NCBI GenBank assembly: GCA_947177035.1
Contig: CAMWSS010000020.1
Coordinates: forward strand, 1 to 44,421
DNA length: 44,421 bases
DNA from: an uncultured Porphyromonadaceae bacterium
GTDB taxonomy: Bacteria; Bacteroidota; Bacteroidia; Bacteroidales; Muribaculaceae
Direction of reading: 5' to 3'
Position numbers and translations under genes: made by a program. Under the pieces are notes generated by a model, which had not been told where the DNA came from, searched no databases, and was given only the letters and a program-made list of their open reading frames with translations. The number at the start of each line of letters is the position of its first letter. Position 1 is the first letter of the stretch. Positions 15,964-23,517 of this stretch are shown in pieces.

Positions 15964-18900
15964 ATGACAGATATCACAGAAGCGCTCAAAAACCGAGTTC
16001 TGGTGCTTGACGGCGCCATGGGCACGATGATTCAGCATCTGGAGCTGGACGAAGCCGATTTTCGAGGCTCTGAATTTGCCGGCTGGCCGTCGCCGCTGAA
16101 AGGATGCAATGACCTGCTGTGTCTGACGCGCCCCGACGATATTGCCGCCATACACAGGCGGTATCTGGAGGCTGGAGCCGACATCATCGAGACCAACACC
16201 TTCAATGCCAATGCCATCTCAATGGCCGATTATGGCCTTCAGGATCGCGTCCGCGACATAAATCTGGCAGGCGCGCGCATTGCCAGGCAGGCGGCCGGAG
16301 TCGATGCGTGGGTGGCAGGATCGATGGGTCCGACCAACGTGTCGCTGTCGATGCCCACAGGCCACAGCCAGACGTTTGATTCGATGGCCGAGGCATATTT
16401 CGTCCAGGCATCGGCGCTGATTGAGGGCGGGGTGGATCTGCTGCTTGTCGAGACAGTGTTTGACCCGATCAACGCCAAGGCGGCGGTGGCGGGAATCAGA
16501 CGCGCCATGGAGGAATCGGGGCGTGAACTGCCGCTGATGATCTCGGCCACTCTCACCGAAACGGGGCGTCTGCTTTCCGGGCAGACGCTGCCGGCGTTCG
16601 TGACCGCCATTGAATTTGCGCGTCCGCTCTCCGTGGGTCTGAACTGCGGATTCGGAGCCGACATCATGTCGGGCCATCTGCCGATGCTTGTCGGGTCGCC
16701 ATATTATGTCAGCGCGCATCCCAACGCCGGATTGCCTGACGAAATGGGCTGCTATGTCGAGACCCCGGATAAGATGGCTGCCGATGTGGGGCATATGCTT
16801 GACAACGGACTTGTGAACATTGTCGGAGGATGCTGCGGCACTACTCCGGACCATATAAAGGCGATAGCGCGGCTGGCCCGAAAGGCCGTGCCGCGAGTGC
16901 CGCGCCGCGATGATTCCGACGGTTTGCGCCTGTCGGGACTCGAGGAGATGCGGCAGAGCGGATTTCTGAAAGTCGGCGAGCGGTGCAACGTGGCCGGTTC
17001 GCGCAAGTTTTTGAGGCTGGTCAAGGAGGGAAACACCGGAGAGGCGATCGATATTGCGGCCGCCCAGATCGACAAGGGCGCGGCGGTTATTGACGTGAAC
17101 ATGGACGACGGAATGCTCGACGCACGCGCCGAGATGGAACGCTTTGTGTCGGCTCTCGGCTCTGACGCCCGGACGGCACCGGTGCCGGTGATGATCGACT
17201 CGTCGGACATGGATGTCATCACTGCGGCGCTGAAACGCCTGCCCGGCAAGTCGATTGTCAACTCCATCAGCCTGAAAGAGGGCGAAGACGCTTTTATTGC
17301 CCACGCCCGCGCCATCCGTGATCTCGGAGCGGCGGTGGTGGTCATGGCATTTGACGAAAAGGGTCAGGCCGACAATTTGCAGCGGCGCACGGAGATATGC
17401 GGCAGGGCATACAGGATATTGACCGAAAAGGTCGGATTTGCAGGCCGCGACATTGTTTTTGATCCGAATGTGCTCACTGTTGCCACCGGCATTGAGGCCC
17501 ACAATAATTACGCTCTTGATTTTCTTGATGCCACAGCATGGATCCGGGCCAATCTGCCTGGAGCGAAGGTGAGTGGCGGAATCAGCAACCTGTCGTTTGC
17601 TTTCAGGGGCAACAACCGGCTGCGTGAGGCGATGCACACTCTCTTTATCGCTCACGCCATGGACCGCGGCATGGAGATGGCGATTGTCAATCCGGCAACT
17701 TCGCTTGATCCCTCCACGATTGACCGGGAGACTGCCGAAGCGATCGACGACGTGCTGTTTAACCGTCATCCTGACGCCACCCAGAAGCTGCTCGACGTTG
17801 CCGCGCGCATGGTAGCGGAAACAGGACCTGCGGTTCCGGCGGCAAAGTCCGCGGATGCCGCGGCTCAGAAGAGCGTCGTGACGCTGGAGGACATGATTGT
17901 CAAAGGCAATGCCGATGGAATAGAAAAGATACTGGCCGACGAACTTGAACGCCACGGAACTGCGCTGGCTGTGATCGACAACTGCCTGATGGCCGGAATG
18001 AACCGTGTCGGAGAGCTGTTCGGTGCCGGAAAAATGTTTCTGCCGCAGGTGGTGCGCAGCGCCACTGTGATGAAGCGGGCCGTTGAGATTCTGACACCCC
18101 GCATTGAGGCCGAGAATGCCGGTTCGCCGGATTTGGCCGTGTCCGGGCGGAAAATGGTCATCGCCACTGTGAAGGGCGACGTGCACGACATAGGCAAGAA
18201 TATTGTCGCGGTAGTGATGCGGTGCAGCGGATTCAACGTCATAGACCTTGGCGTGATGGTCCCGGCCCGCGAAATCATAGAAGCGGCAAAGCGCGAGAAC
18301 GCCGATCTTGTCGGCCTGAGCGGTCTGATAACACCGTCATTGCGCGAAATGGCCGAGGTGGCTTCGCTGATGCAGGCCGAGGGGCTGACTGTGCCGCTCT
18401 GCGTTGGCGGCGCGACCACGTCGGCGATGCACACTGCAGTGAAACTCGCTCCGCTCTATTCTGGCGGAGTCGTCCACACGTCGGATGCCGCGTCGTTGCC
18501 CCGCGTGGCCACGCTGCTGGCCAATCCTGCTCTCAGGGACGCGGCTCTGGCCGAAATAGCAGTTGAGCAGCAGCGGTTGCGCCGGCTTCATGAAGGAAAA
18601 ATCCCGGCTCTGTCGCTTGATGAGGCACGTGCCCGCGGCGAGGGCGTTGAGCGTCCTGCGCCGGCTCCGGGTGTCGCTCAGGGTGTGTATGACTATGTTC
18701 TTGCGCCGGAGCAGGTGGCCGATCTGATCAACTGGCGCGCGTTTCTCGGCGAATGGAGCATGAATCCGGCCGAGGATTCTGACGAGAGCCGGCGTCTGAT
18801 AGCCGACGCCCGGAAGGTGATAGAGGAATTTGCCGGACAGGAGATTATCTGCGCGCGAGTTGTTGTGTGCGGCGCTCATCGCACTGAAAATGATGAAATT

Positions 18901-19353
18901 GTGATCAATGACGGCGAACTTGTCCTGCCGATGGCGCGCGCGCTCGAGCCTAACAGCGTGACGGGCCGCTGCCTTGCGCTCAGTGACTTTGTTGCGCCTG
19001 CCGACGATCACATCGCGCTTTTTGCCGTTACGGCCAAGCTGCCTGTGGAGGGTACTACGGACTATCATGACATGATGCGCCAGATCGTGGCCCACCGTCT
19101 GGCCGAGGCTTCGACCGAATGGCTCCACCGCCGCGTCTGCACCGAACTGTGGGGCCTGCCCGAGCGTTCGGGCATACGTCCGGCCGTCGGTTATCCGTCG
19201 CTTCCCGACCAGTCGCTTATATTCAGACTTGATGAATTGATCCGCTACCGTGATCTCGGCATTGCGCTGACTTCGACCGGAGCCATGAATCCGTCAGCAT
19301 CCACCTCCGGTCTGATCATCCTGCATCCCTCCGCCCGCTACTTCACTGTGTAA
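15964..19353 (+). CDS. metH: Cobalamin-dependent methionine synthase
   Basis: MetH, 1129 aa, moves a methyl group from 5-methyl-THF to homocysteine through methylcobalamin. Modules in order: homocysteine domain (1 to about 325) with zinc ligands Cys228 (GLNCGFGA) and Cys290-Cys291 (GGCCGTT); pterin domain (about 340-600) starting VGERCNVAGSRKF; cobalamin cap and Rossmann domains (about 630-880) with DVHDIG, where His741 ligands cobalt; and the SAM-dependent reactivation domain (about 895-1129) ending in GYPSLPDQ and SASTSGLIILHPSARYF. It is about 100 residues shorter than the E. coli enzyme, the shortfall lying mainly in the last module. The start is the ATG 5 nt after metF; the open frame upstream overlaps metF out of frame. 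No B12 riboswitch is seen. Confidence 0.96.
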   Translation: MTDITEALKNRVLVLDGAMGTMIQHLELDEADFRGSEFAGWPSPLKGCNDLLCLTRPDDIAAIHRRYLEAGADIIETNTFNANAISMADYGLQDRVRDINLAGARIARQAAGVDAWVAGSMGPTNVSLSMPTGHSQTFDSMAEAYFVQASALIEGGVDLLLVETVFDPINAKAAVAGIRRAMEESGRELPLMISATLTETGRLLSGQTLPAFVTAIEFARPLSVGLNCGFGADIMSGHLPMLVGSPYYVSAHPNAGLPDEMGCYVETPDKMAADVGHMLDNGLVNIVGGCCGTTPDHIKAIARLARKAVPRVPRRDDSDGLRLSGLEEMRQSGFLKVGERCNVAGSRKFLRLVKEGNTGEAIDIAAAQIDKGAAVIDVNMDDGMLDARAEMERFVSALGSDARTAPVPVMIDSSDMDVITAALKRLPGKSIVNSISLKEGEDAFIAHARAIRDLGAAVVVMAFDEKGQADNLQRRTEICGRAYRILTEKVGFAGRDIVFDPNVLTVATGIEAHNNYALDFLDATAWIRANLPGAKVSGGISNLSFAFRGNNRLREAMHTLFIAHAMDRGMEMAIVNPATSLDPSTIDRETAEAIDDVLFNRHPDATQKLLDVAARMVAETGPAVPAAKSADAAAQKSVVTLEDMIVKGNADGIEKILADELERHGTALAVIDNCLMAGMNRVGELFGAGKMFLPQVVRSATVMKRAVEILTPRIEAENAGSPDLAVSGRKMVIATVKGDVHDIGKNIVAVVMRCSGFNVIDLGVMVPAREIIEAAKRENADLVGLSGLITPSLREMAEVASLMQAEGLTVPLCVGGATTSAMHTAVKLAPLYSGGVVHTSDAASLPRVATLLANPALRDAALAEIAVEQQRLRRLHEGKIPALSLDEARARGEGVERPAPAPGVAQGVYDYVLAPEQVADLINWRAFLGEWSMNPAEDSDESRRLIADARKVIEEFAGQEIICARVVVCGAHRTENDEIVINDGELVLPMARALEPNSVTGRCLALSDFVAPADDHIALFAVTAKLPVEGTTDYHDMMRQIVAHRLAEASTEWLHRRVCTELWGLPERSGIRPAVGYPSLPDQSLIFRLDELIRYRDLGIALTSTGAMNPSASTSGLIILHPSARYFTV

Positions 19354-19414
19354 CTGCAATTTCAGTTTCTATATCTTCATAATACCACACTTGCCCAACT
19401 TTGCAAAATAACGT

Positions 19415-19444
19415 TTTGTTTATTATAAAAAAAATGTACTTTTG
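19415..19444 (+). promoter_or_regulatory. Promoter of the sce7726-like gene
   Basis: TTTG (19415-19418), 18-nt spacer rich in A, TACTTTTG (19437-19444), 43 nt before the ATG. It shows the accessory patch has its own transcription, independent of the methionine operon. No terminator for metH is seen in 19354-19414. Confidence 0.65.
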
Positions 19445-19487
19445 CAATTGAGTTTTAGAGTAAGTTTACTTTTAGGCGAATTAAGAT

Positions 19488-20357
19488 ATGATGACTGCAA
19501 ATGTGAACAACGAGATTGTCAGGCTGAGGGATCTATCTTCGGCCTTCTCTCGCAGGGCATTTGAGGACGTCTTGAAATTCAAAGATTATTCGCATTTCAA
19601 TTGGTTGCTTTCGAAGTACGATACAATCAAATGTGTTACTTACTTAGAACTGCTTAAGAAGGCATATTCGTTGATTTCAAAATCTTACCGCTGCGAGTAT
19701 GTGTATAAAAACGAGCTGATAAAGCTCTTGTTGCATCATTATGGATCAAAAGATTCCGTCTATTTCAACGAATTCAGAGTCGGAAACTCCATTGCCGATA
19801 TGGTTATGTTTAACGGCGAAAGCAAGGCATTTGAAATAAAGACGGAATATGATACGCATCGCAGGCTGGATAAGCAAATGGAAGATTATAAGCGCTTTTT
19901 TGACAAATGCTATATAGCCATACCAGAAAGCAAATTAGATGATTATTACGGAATCGTTGAGTCCACGACCGGAATTATAACCGTGAGCTGTGATAATGGG
20001 CGCATAATACTTAAGAATGTCAAAAAATCGCTTCAGAACAGCCAATTTGATCCAGAGGCGTTAATGTCTTGCCTTAGGACGAATGAATATAAAAATATCG
20101 CCACAGCATTGGGCACATCTTTGGATGGAGTCGGTGGTTATGATATGTACACTTTATGTTATAATGTCATTTCTCACGCAGATCCCGAAACAGTAAAGAC
20201 GTTGTTCTTGCATGAAGTGAAAAAACGCAGGAATAATACGTTACTACTGCGTAAGTATCCTATGCCTATCCGGCAAATGATGCTGAGTTTAAATTTGCCG
20301 GCAGATAAAGCTGAGAAATTATTGGGACAATTAAATATCACGATAAACAACACATAA
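19488..20357 (+). CDS. sce7726 family protein, PD-(D/E)XK nuclease-like
   Basis: Protein of 289 aa. Residues 70-140 carry what reads as a complete RecB-type PD-(D/E)XK nuclease core: Glu76 (KNELIK), Asp104 (NSIADMVMF), Glu116-x-Lys118 (KAFEIK), then Gln130-x3-Tyr134 (KQMEDYKRF). This layout and the partner gene match the sce7726 family as I know it, whose role is not established. The C-terminal half (about 165-289) is helical with no domain I can name. The gene is clearly more A+T-rich than metH, suggesting horizontal gain. It has its own promoter, and the sce7725-like partner starts 5 nt after its stop. Nuclease activity and a defence role are inference from motif and context. Confidence 0.75.
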   Translation: MMTANVNNEIVRLRDLSSAFSRRAFEDVLKFKDYSHFNWLLSKYDTIKCVTYLELLKKAYSLISKSYRCEYVYKNELIKLLLHHYGSKDSVYFNEFRVGNSIADMVMFNGESKAFEIKTEYDTHRRLDKQMEDYKRFFDKCYIAIPESKLDDYYGIVESTTGIITVSCDNGRIILKNVKKSLQNSQFDPEALMSCLRTNEYKNIATALGTSLDGVGGYDMYTLCYNVISHADPETVKTLFLHEVKKRRNNTLLLRKYPMPIRQMMLSLNLPADKAEKLLGQLNITINNT

Positions 20358-20362
20358 AAAAT

Positions 20363-20653
20363 ATGTATTATCCATATCTACGCGCCAAGCAATACGAACT
20401 AAAGGCTTTAAGAGAATTTTCGGAAGCACATAAAGGACAAAACTCTATAACGCCAATTTTAGAGCCGGTTAAACAGCAGCCAAACGCATTGAATATTGCG
20501 ATAGCTGATATGCTTAGCAATGGACTATCGTTTGCCCTGATCTTAAATCCTCAAGATGGGGATTTCAAGCATCCTACGGTTCATTATGACGCGTGGCATC
20601 AAAATGAAGAACTGATGGGAAATAAGGATAAGTGGATTCCGGCGTTTATTTGA
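20363..20653 (+). pseudogene. Truncated sce7725 family (beta protein-like) gene
   Basis: A 96-codon frame starting MYYPYLRAKQYELKALREF and continuing SITPILEPVK and FALILNPQDGDF, which matches the N-terminus of sce7725-type 'beta family' proteins. Full-length members are about three times longer from memory, so this looks like a gene cut after WIPAFI. It sits 5 nt after the sce7726-like gene, the usual order for the pair. After the stop the next 70 nt are open in both other frames; one reads RLFDEAAAKCIRVESHEITR up to a TAG at about 20726, which could be a frameshifted tail or the 3' remnant of another gene. Whether the short product works is unknown. Confidence 0.6.
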
Positions 20654-20726
20654 CGAAGCTGCTGCAAAATGTATTAGGGTGGAGTCGCATGAAATCACAC
20701 GAATTGATATTGACAGGAAATAGAAT

Positions 20727-21953
20727 ATGAAAAATAATATGAAAATGTTGAGTAGGTTTGGTGTCGTGGCGGTGATGCTTGCGGGATGTGCGTTGGGGTC
20801 GAATGCCGCTGGGGTCGATGCGGCGGTGCTGACGGAATATGTCGAAACAATGCGTAATGGGGAGGACCCTGTCGAGTATGTGTTCAGACTGTTTGAAGGC
20901 GCGGATATTGTTATCATAGGTGAGCGCGATCACCGGGACGTCACGCAATATGAGTTGATAACGACGCTGCTGGCGGATCCGCGGTTTGCAGAGCGTGTGG
21001 GATATGTCTACACCGAAGTCGGAGTGACTAATATGACGCAACGGGCTAACGAGTTGGTCAAGGATACATATCAGTCAGACGAGGATTTCCGCAAAACTCT
21101 GTTGTCTTATCTGCGAGATGAGGACTATTCGTTCTGCTGGGAAAAGACAAACCGCTCGGTGTTTTTGGACAGTCTTTATTGTATCAACAACCGTTTGCCG
21201 GCCAGCACGAAGATTACATTGGGCCTCACCGATCCGGAGTTTGACTGGTATGAAACCATGTCGCCGGAATATTACAGACAATGGTATTACGACTATGCGA
21301 TGCTGTATCCCGACAAGACTCCGGAAGAGCAATGTGTACGCGACAGGATCATGGCCGAAAATTTCAGCAGACTGTACAGACGACAGAAGCCGATAGACGG
21401 ATCAAGAAAAGCCTTGGTCATAACAAATCATCCACATGCCGTGAACGATGATTACAGTAAGAATGAGGGTTACAGAATCAAGCAGGAATTCGGGGCTGAC
21501 AACGTGAAGATAGTCTGCCTTAATTGGTATGTCATGTCAAATTCATCGGATTATCCCTCTCTGCTGTTTGATGAAGGGCGTTGGGATGCTGCGTTTGAAC
21601 TTATCGGCTGTCGTCCTGTGGCTTTCGACATTAAGGGCAATCCTTTTGGACAGGCCATATATCACAACACATGGCGCCCTTTCAGCGGAAAAAGTTGGGA
21701 AACCTTTGCCGATGGAATAATCTACTATAAACCGTTCTATGAGTTTAAAGCATCAATCGGCATAGAGGGCTTTGTGGATGACAACTGCAAGGAGGAACAG
21801 ATGCGGCGTCTGAAGTTGATATATGATGCGGGTCTATCTTCAGACTTTGACTATGAATCCAATAAAGAATATTATAATTCGGTCCGCATTTTTTCTTGCG
21901 AGCGTGCTGAGGTTCTGGACGCGATGAGAGAGCAGATGAAGACGAACTTATAA
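20727..21953 (+). CDS. Erythromycin esterase-like (EreA/ChaN superfamily) lipoprotein
   Basis: Lipoprotein of 408 aa: signal peptide with lipobox MLAGC (Cys21). The rest fits the erythromycin-esterase fold group: IVIIGERDHRD (Glu66, His69), YTEVG (Glu97), the CVRDRIMAEN block (204-212) and TNHPHAVN (His235, His237), equivalent to the GESTHG, catalytic Glu, RDRxMAEN and AHNxH elements of Ere enzymes. Real macrolide esterases are cytoplasmic; an envelope-anchored relative may act on another ester or bind haem or metal, so resistance is not claimed. No promoter is seen; it may be read from the sce7726 promoter. It converges with the ABC ATPase gene, overlapping by 6 nt. The last exported-protein half has no further domain I recognise. 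Confidence 0.6.
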   Translation: MKNNMKMLSRFGVVAVMLAGCALGSNAAGVDAAVLTEYVETMRNGEDPVEYVFRLFEGADIVIIGERDHRDVTQYELITTLLADPRFAERVGYVYTEVGVTNMTQRANELVKDTYQSDEDFRKTLLSYLRDEDYSFCWEKTNRSVFLDSLYCINNRLPASTKITLGLTDPEFDWYETMSPEYYRQWYYDYAMLYPDKTPEEQCVRDRIMAENFSRLYRRQKPIDGSRKALVITNHPHAVNDDYSKNEGYRIKQEFGADNVKIVCLNWYVMSNSSDYPSLLFDEGRWDAAFELIGCRPVAFDIKGNPFGQAIYHNTWRPFSGKSWETFADGIIYYKPFYEFKASIGIEGFVDDNCKEEQMRRLKLIYDAGLSSDFDYESNKEYYNSVRIFSCERAEVLDAMREQMKTNL

Positions 21954-22625
21954 GTTGGTGAGGGTGCCGTCGGCTATCCGCAGCTGTTGTCCAGCCATTG
22001 CCGCGATTCCGGCCATTTCGTGTGTCACGAGGACGATGGTGGAGCGGCTGGCGCAGTCGCGGATTATGGAGTAGATGGTCTGCTCGAATTCTTTGTCGAG
22101 GAAGTTGAGCGGTTCGTCCATGACCAGCAGCACGGGGTCGGATATGATGGCGCGGCCGAGCAGGGCGCGTTGCAGCTGGCCGCCTGAGATGGCGCCGATG
22201 GCGCTGTCGGCACATGATTCCAGTCCGACCTTGCGGAGCATGGCCTCGGTGCGCGCGGCGCGTTCGGCGCGGCTGAGGGACTTCTGGCCGAGCAGGCCTG
22301 AGGTGATCACGTCGCTCACTGATATCGGAAACATTGAGTCAATGCGGTTTTTCTGAGGCAGATAGCCGACGGAGGTGAGCGCCGGATAGCGGATCACTCG
22401 CCCTTCTGTGGGCGACAGCAGTCCGAGAATCATCCGCAGCAGCGTTGTCTTGCCGCTGCCGTTAGCCCCTGTCAGGGCAATGAAGTCGCCTTTGTTGACT
22501 GTGAGGTTGACGTCGGAAAGCACTTTGCGTCCGTGGCGCGACATTCCGATGTGCGAGAGTTCAATCAGCGGTTGCTGCTGATGCGATTGATTCGGCAACT
22601 GAGATGAGCTGAGTATCGAAGTCAT
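21948..22625 (-). CDS. Metal ABC transporter ATP-binding protein (ZnuC-like)
   Basis: ABC ATPase of 225 aa for a zinc or manganese importer. Walker A GANGSGKTT, signature ISGGQLQRA, Walker B LLVMDEP and the H-loop LVTHEM are all intact. The assigned ATG at 22625 overlaps the upstream binding-protein gene by 65 nt; homologous sequence begins only at LIELSHIGM (about residue 20), so a non-ATG start near 22568 is possible. The upstream gene encodes the matching metal-binding lipoprotein, but no permease gene follows: the next gene is convergent and unrelated. The ATPase therefore needs a permease encoded elsewhere or the system is incomplete. Confidence 0.88.
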   Translation of the reverse strand: MTSILSSSQLPNQSHQQQPLIELSHIGMSRHGRKVLSDVNLTVNKGDFIALTGANGSGKTTLLRMILGLLSPTEGRVIRYPALTSVGYLPQKNRIDSMFPISVSDVITSGLLGQKSLSRAERAARTEAMLRKVGLESCADSAIGAISGGQLQRALLGRAIISDPVLLVMDEPLNFLDKEFEQTIYSIIRDCASRSTIVLVTHEMAGIAAMAGQQLRIADGTLTNL

Positions 22626-23445
22626 AGCTTAGCGGTGAAAATTCGGCCACTGTGACCTCTCCGCCGAGTCCGGCCACAAGGGCGTCGGCCTGATTGCGGT
22701 CAAAGTCGCGCTGAATCATGAAAATTCGTGCGTCTGAGATTTCGGCTTTCCCGATCAGTCGACGCAGGTCGGCCACTGATGGTTCGCGCCCTTCGGCGCC
22801 GAGAGCCAGTTGCCGAAGGCCATAGTCGCGGGCAAAGTAAGACAGAGACGGGTGCCACACGATGAAGGCGGCGCTGTCGGGGAGAATGGCTCTGAGGCGT
22901 GAGTCGAGCGAGTCCAGGCGGGCTGAAAGGCCGATGAAGTTATTGATGTATTCCGCGGAGTGGATGGAGTCGATCGCGATCATGCCGCGGAGCATGTTGG
23001 CGGCCATTATCTTGGCATTGACGGCCGATGTCCAGGTGTGAGGGTCGATTGCTCCGTGCGAGTGGTTCCCGCATTCGTGCTCATGGATGAGGTCCACCGA
23101 TTCCGACACGCAGAAAATCGGCATGTCAGGATTGTTGGCCCTGACTTTTTCGATAATCGCGGTTTCGAATCCGAGATTGCCGACCTGAAAGAAGGCTATC
23201 GAGCGGCATATGTTGGCCAGATGGGAAAATGACGGTTCATATGTTTCGGGGTTGCCTCCGTTGGCCATCAGGGTCTTGACCTCCATCCGGTCGCCAACGA
23301 TCTGTTCGAGTAGCCAGCGTTGCGGCTCGATGCTCACGGAGATGACCGGTTTTGGCCTGACCACCGGAGATCCGTCGCATGAGGTCAGTATAAATGAAGC
23401 CGCGCACGCCGCCGCGAGAATTAATCGCAGCGCCGTGCGTGGCAT
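22561..23445 (-). CDS. Metal ABC transporter substrate-binding lipoprotein (ZnuA-like)
   Basis: Cluster A-I metal-binding protein, 294 aa, delivering zinc or manganese to an ABC importer. Start at 23445 gives a clean lipoprotein signal (MPRTALRLI...LTSC); an ATG at 23478 is the alternative. Likely metal ligands: His136 in IDPHTW and His198 in VWHPSLSYF, plus a His-rich loop HEHECGNHSHG (122-131). The usual first ligand His (NPHtYEP) is Glu67 here (GNPETYEP). It lies 39-72 nt after the carboxyltransferase gene on the same strand and overlaps the ATPase gene, so all three may share one transcript. The metal cannot be told from sequence. Confidence 0.85.
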   Translation of the reverse strand: MPRTALRLILAAACAASFILTSCDGSPVVRPKPVISVSIEPQRWLLEQIVGDRMEVKTLMANGGNPETYEPSFSHLANICRSIAFFQVGNLGFETAIIEKVRANNPDMPIFCVSESVDLIHEHECGNHSHGAIDPHTWTSAVNAKIMAANMLRGMIAIDSIHSAEYINNFIGLSARLDSLDSRLRAILPDSAAFIVWHPSLSYFARDYGLRQLALGAEGREPSVADLRRLIGKAEISDARIFMIQRDFDRNQADALVAGLGGEVTVAEFSPLSYDFDTQLISVAESIASAATAD

Positions 23446-23485
23446 GAGATGGTATAGGGTGTTAACAAGATCGTTCATATATCTT

Positions 23486-23501
23486 GATAACGTTTTTTAA
23501 C
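23486..23501. repeat. Weak tandem motif upstream of the ZnuA-like gene
   Basis: GATAAC, four bases, TTTAAC (23486-23501) has the same 10-bp half-site spacing as the motif at 7959-7974 but two mismatches and the opposite orientation relative to the gene. It could be chance in an A+T-rich gap. Confidence 0.2.
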
Positions 23502-23517
23502 GGCAGATGTTTTTGCC

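Noticed and set aside
16219-18186. A 655-codon open frame antisense to metH
   Set aside because: Same composition effect; the plus strand encodes all MetH modules.
20727-21953. Macrolide resistance gene
   Set aside because: The protein has Ere-like motifs but is a lipoprotein and too diverged to infer erythromycin as substrate.
19354-22000. Insertion sequence or integrase at the edges of the A+T-rich patch
   Set aside because: No transposase or integrase frame, inverted repeats, target-site duplication or tRNA gene could be found by reading.
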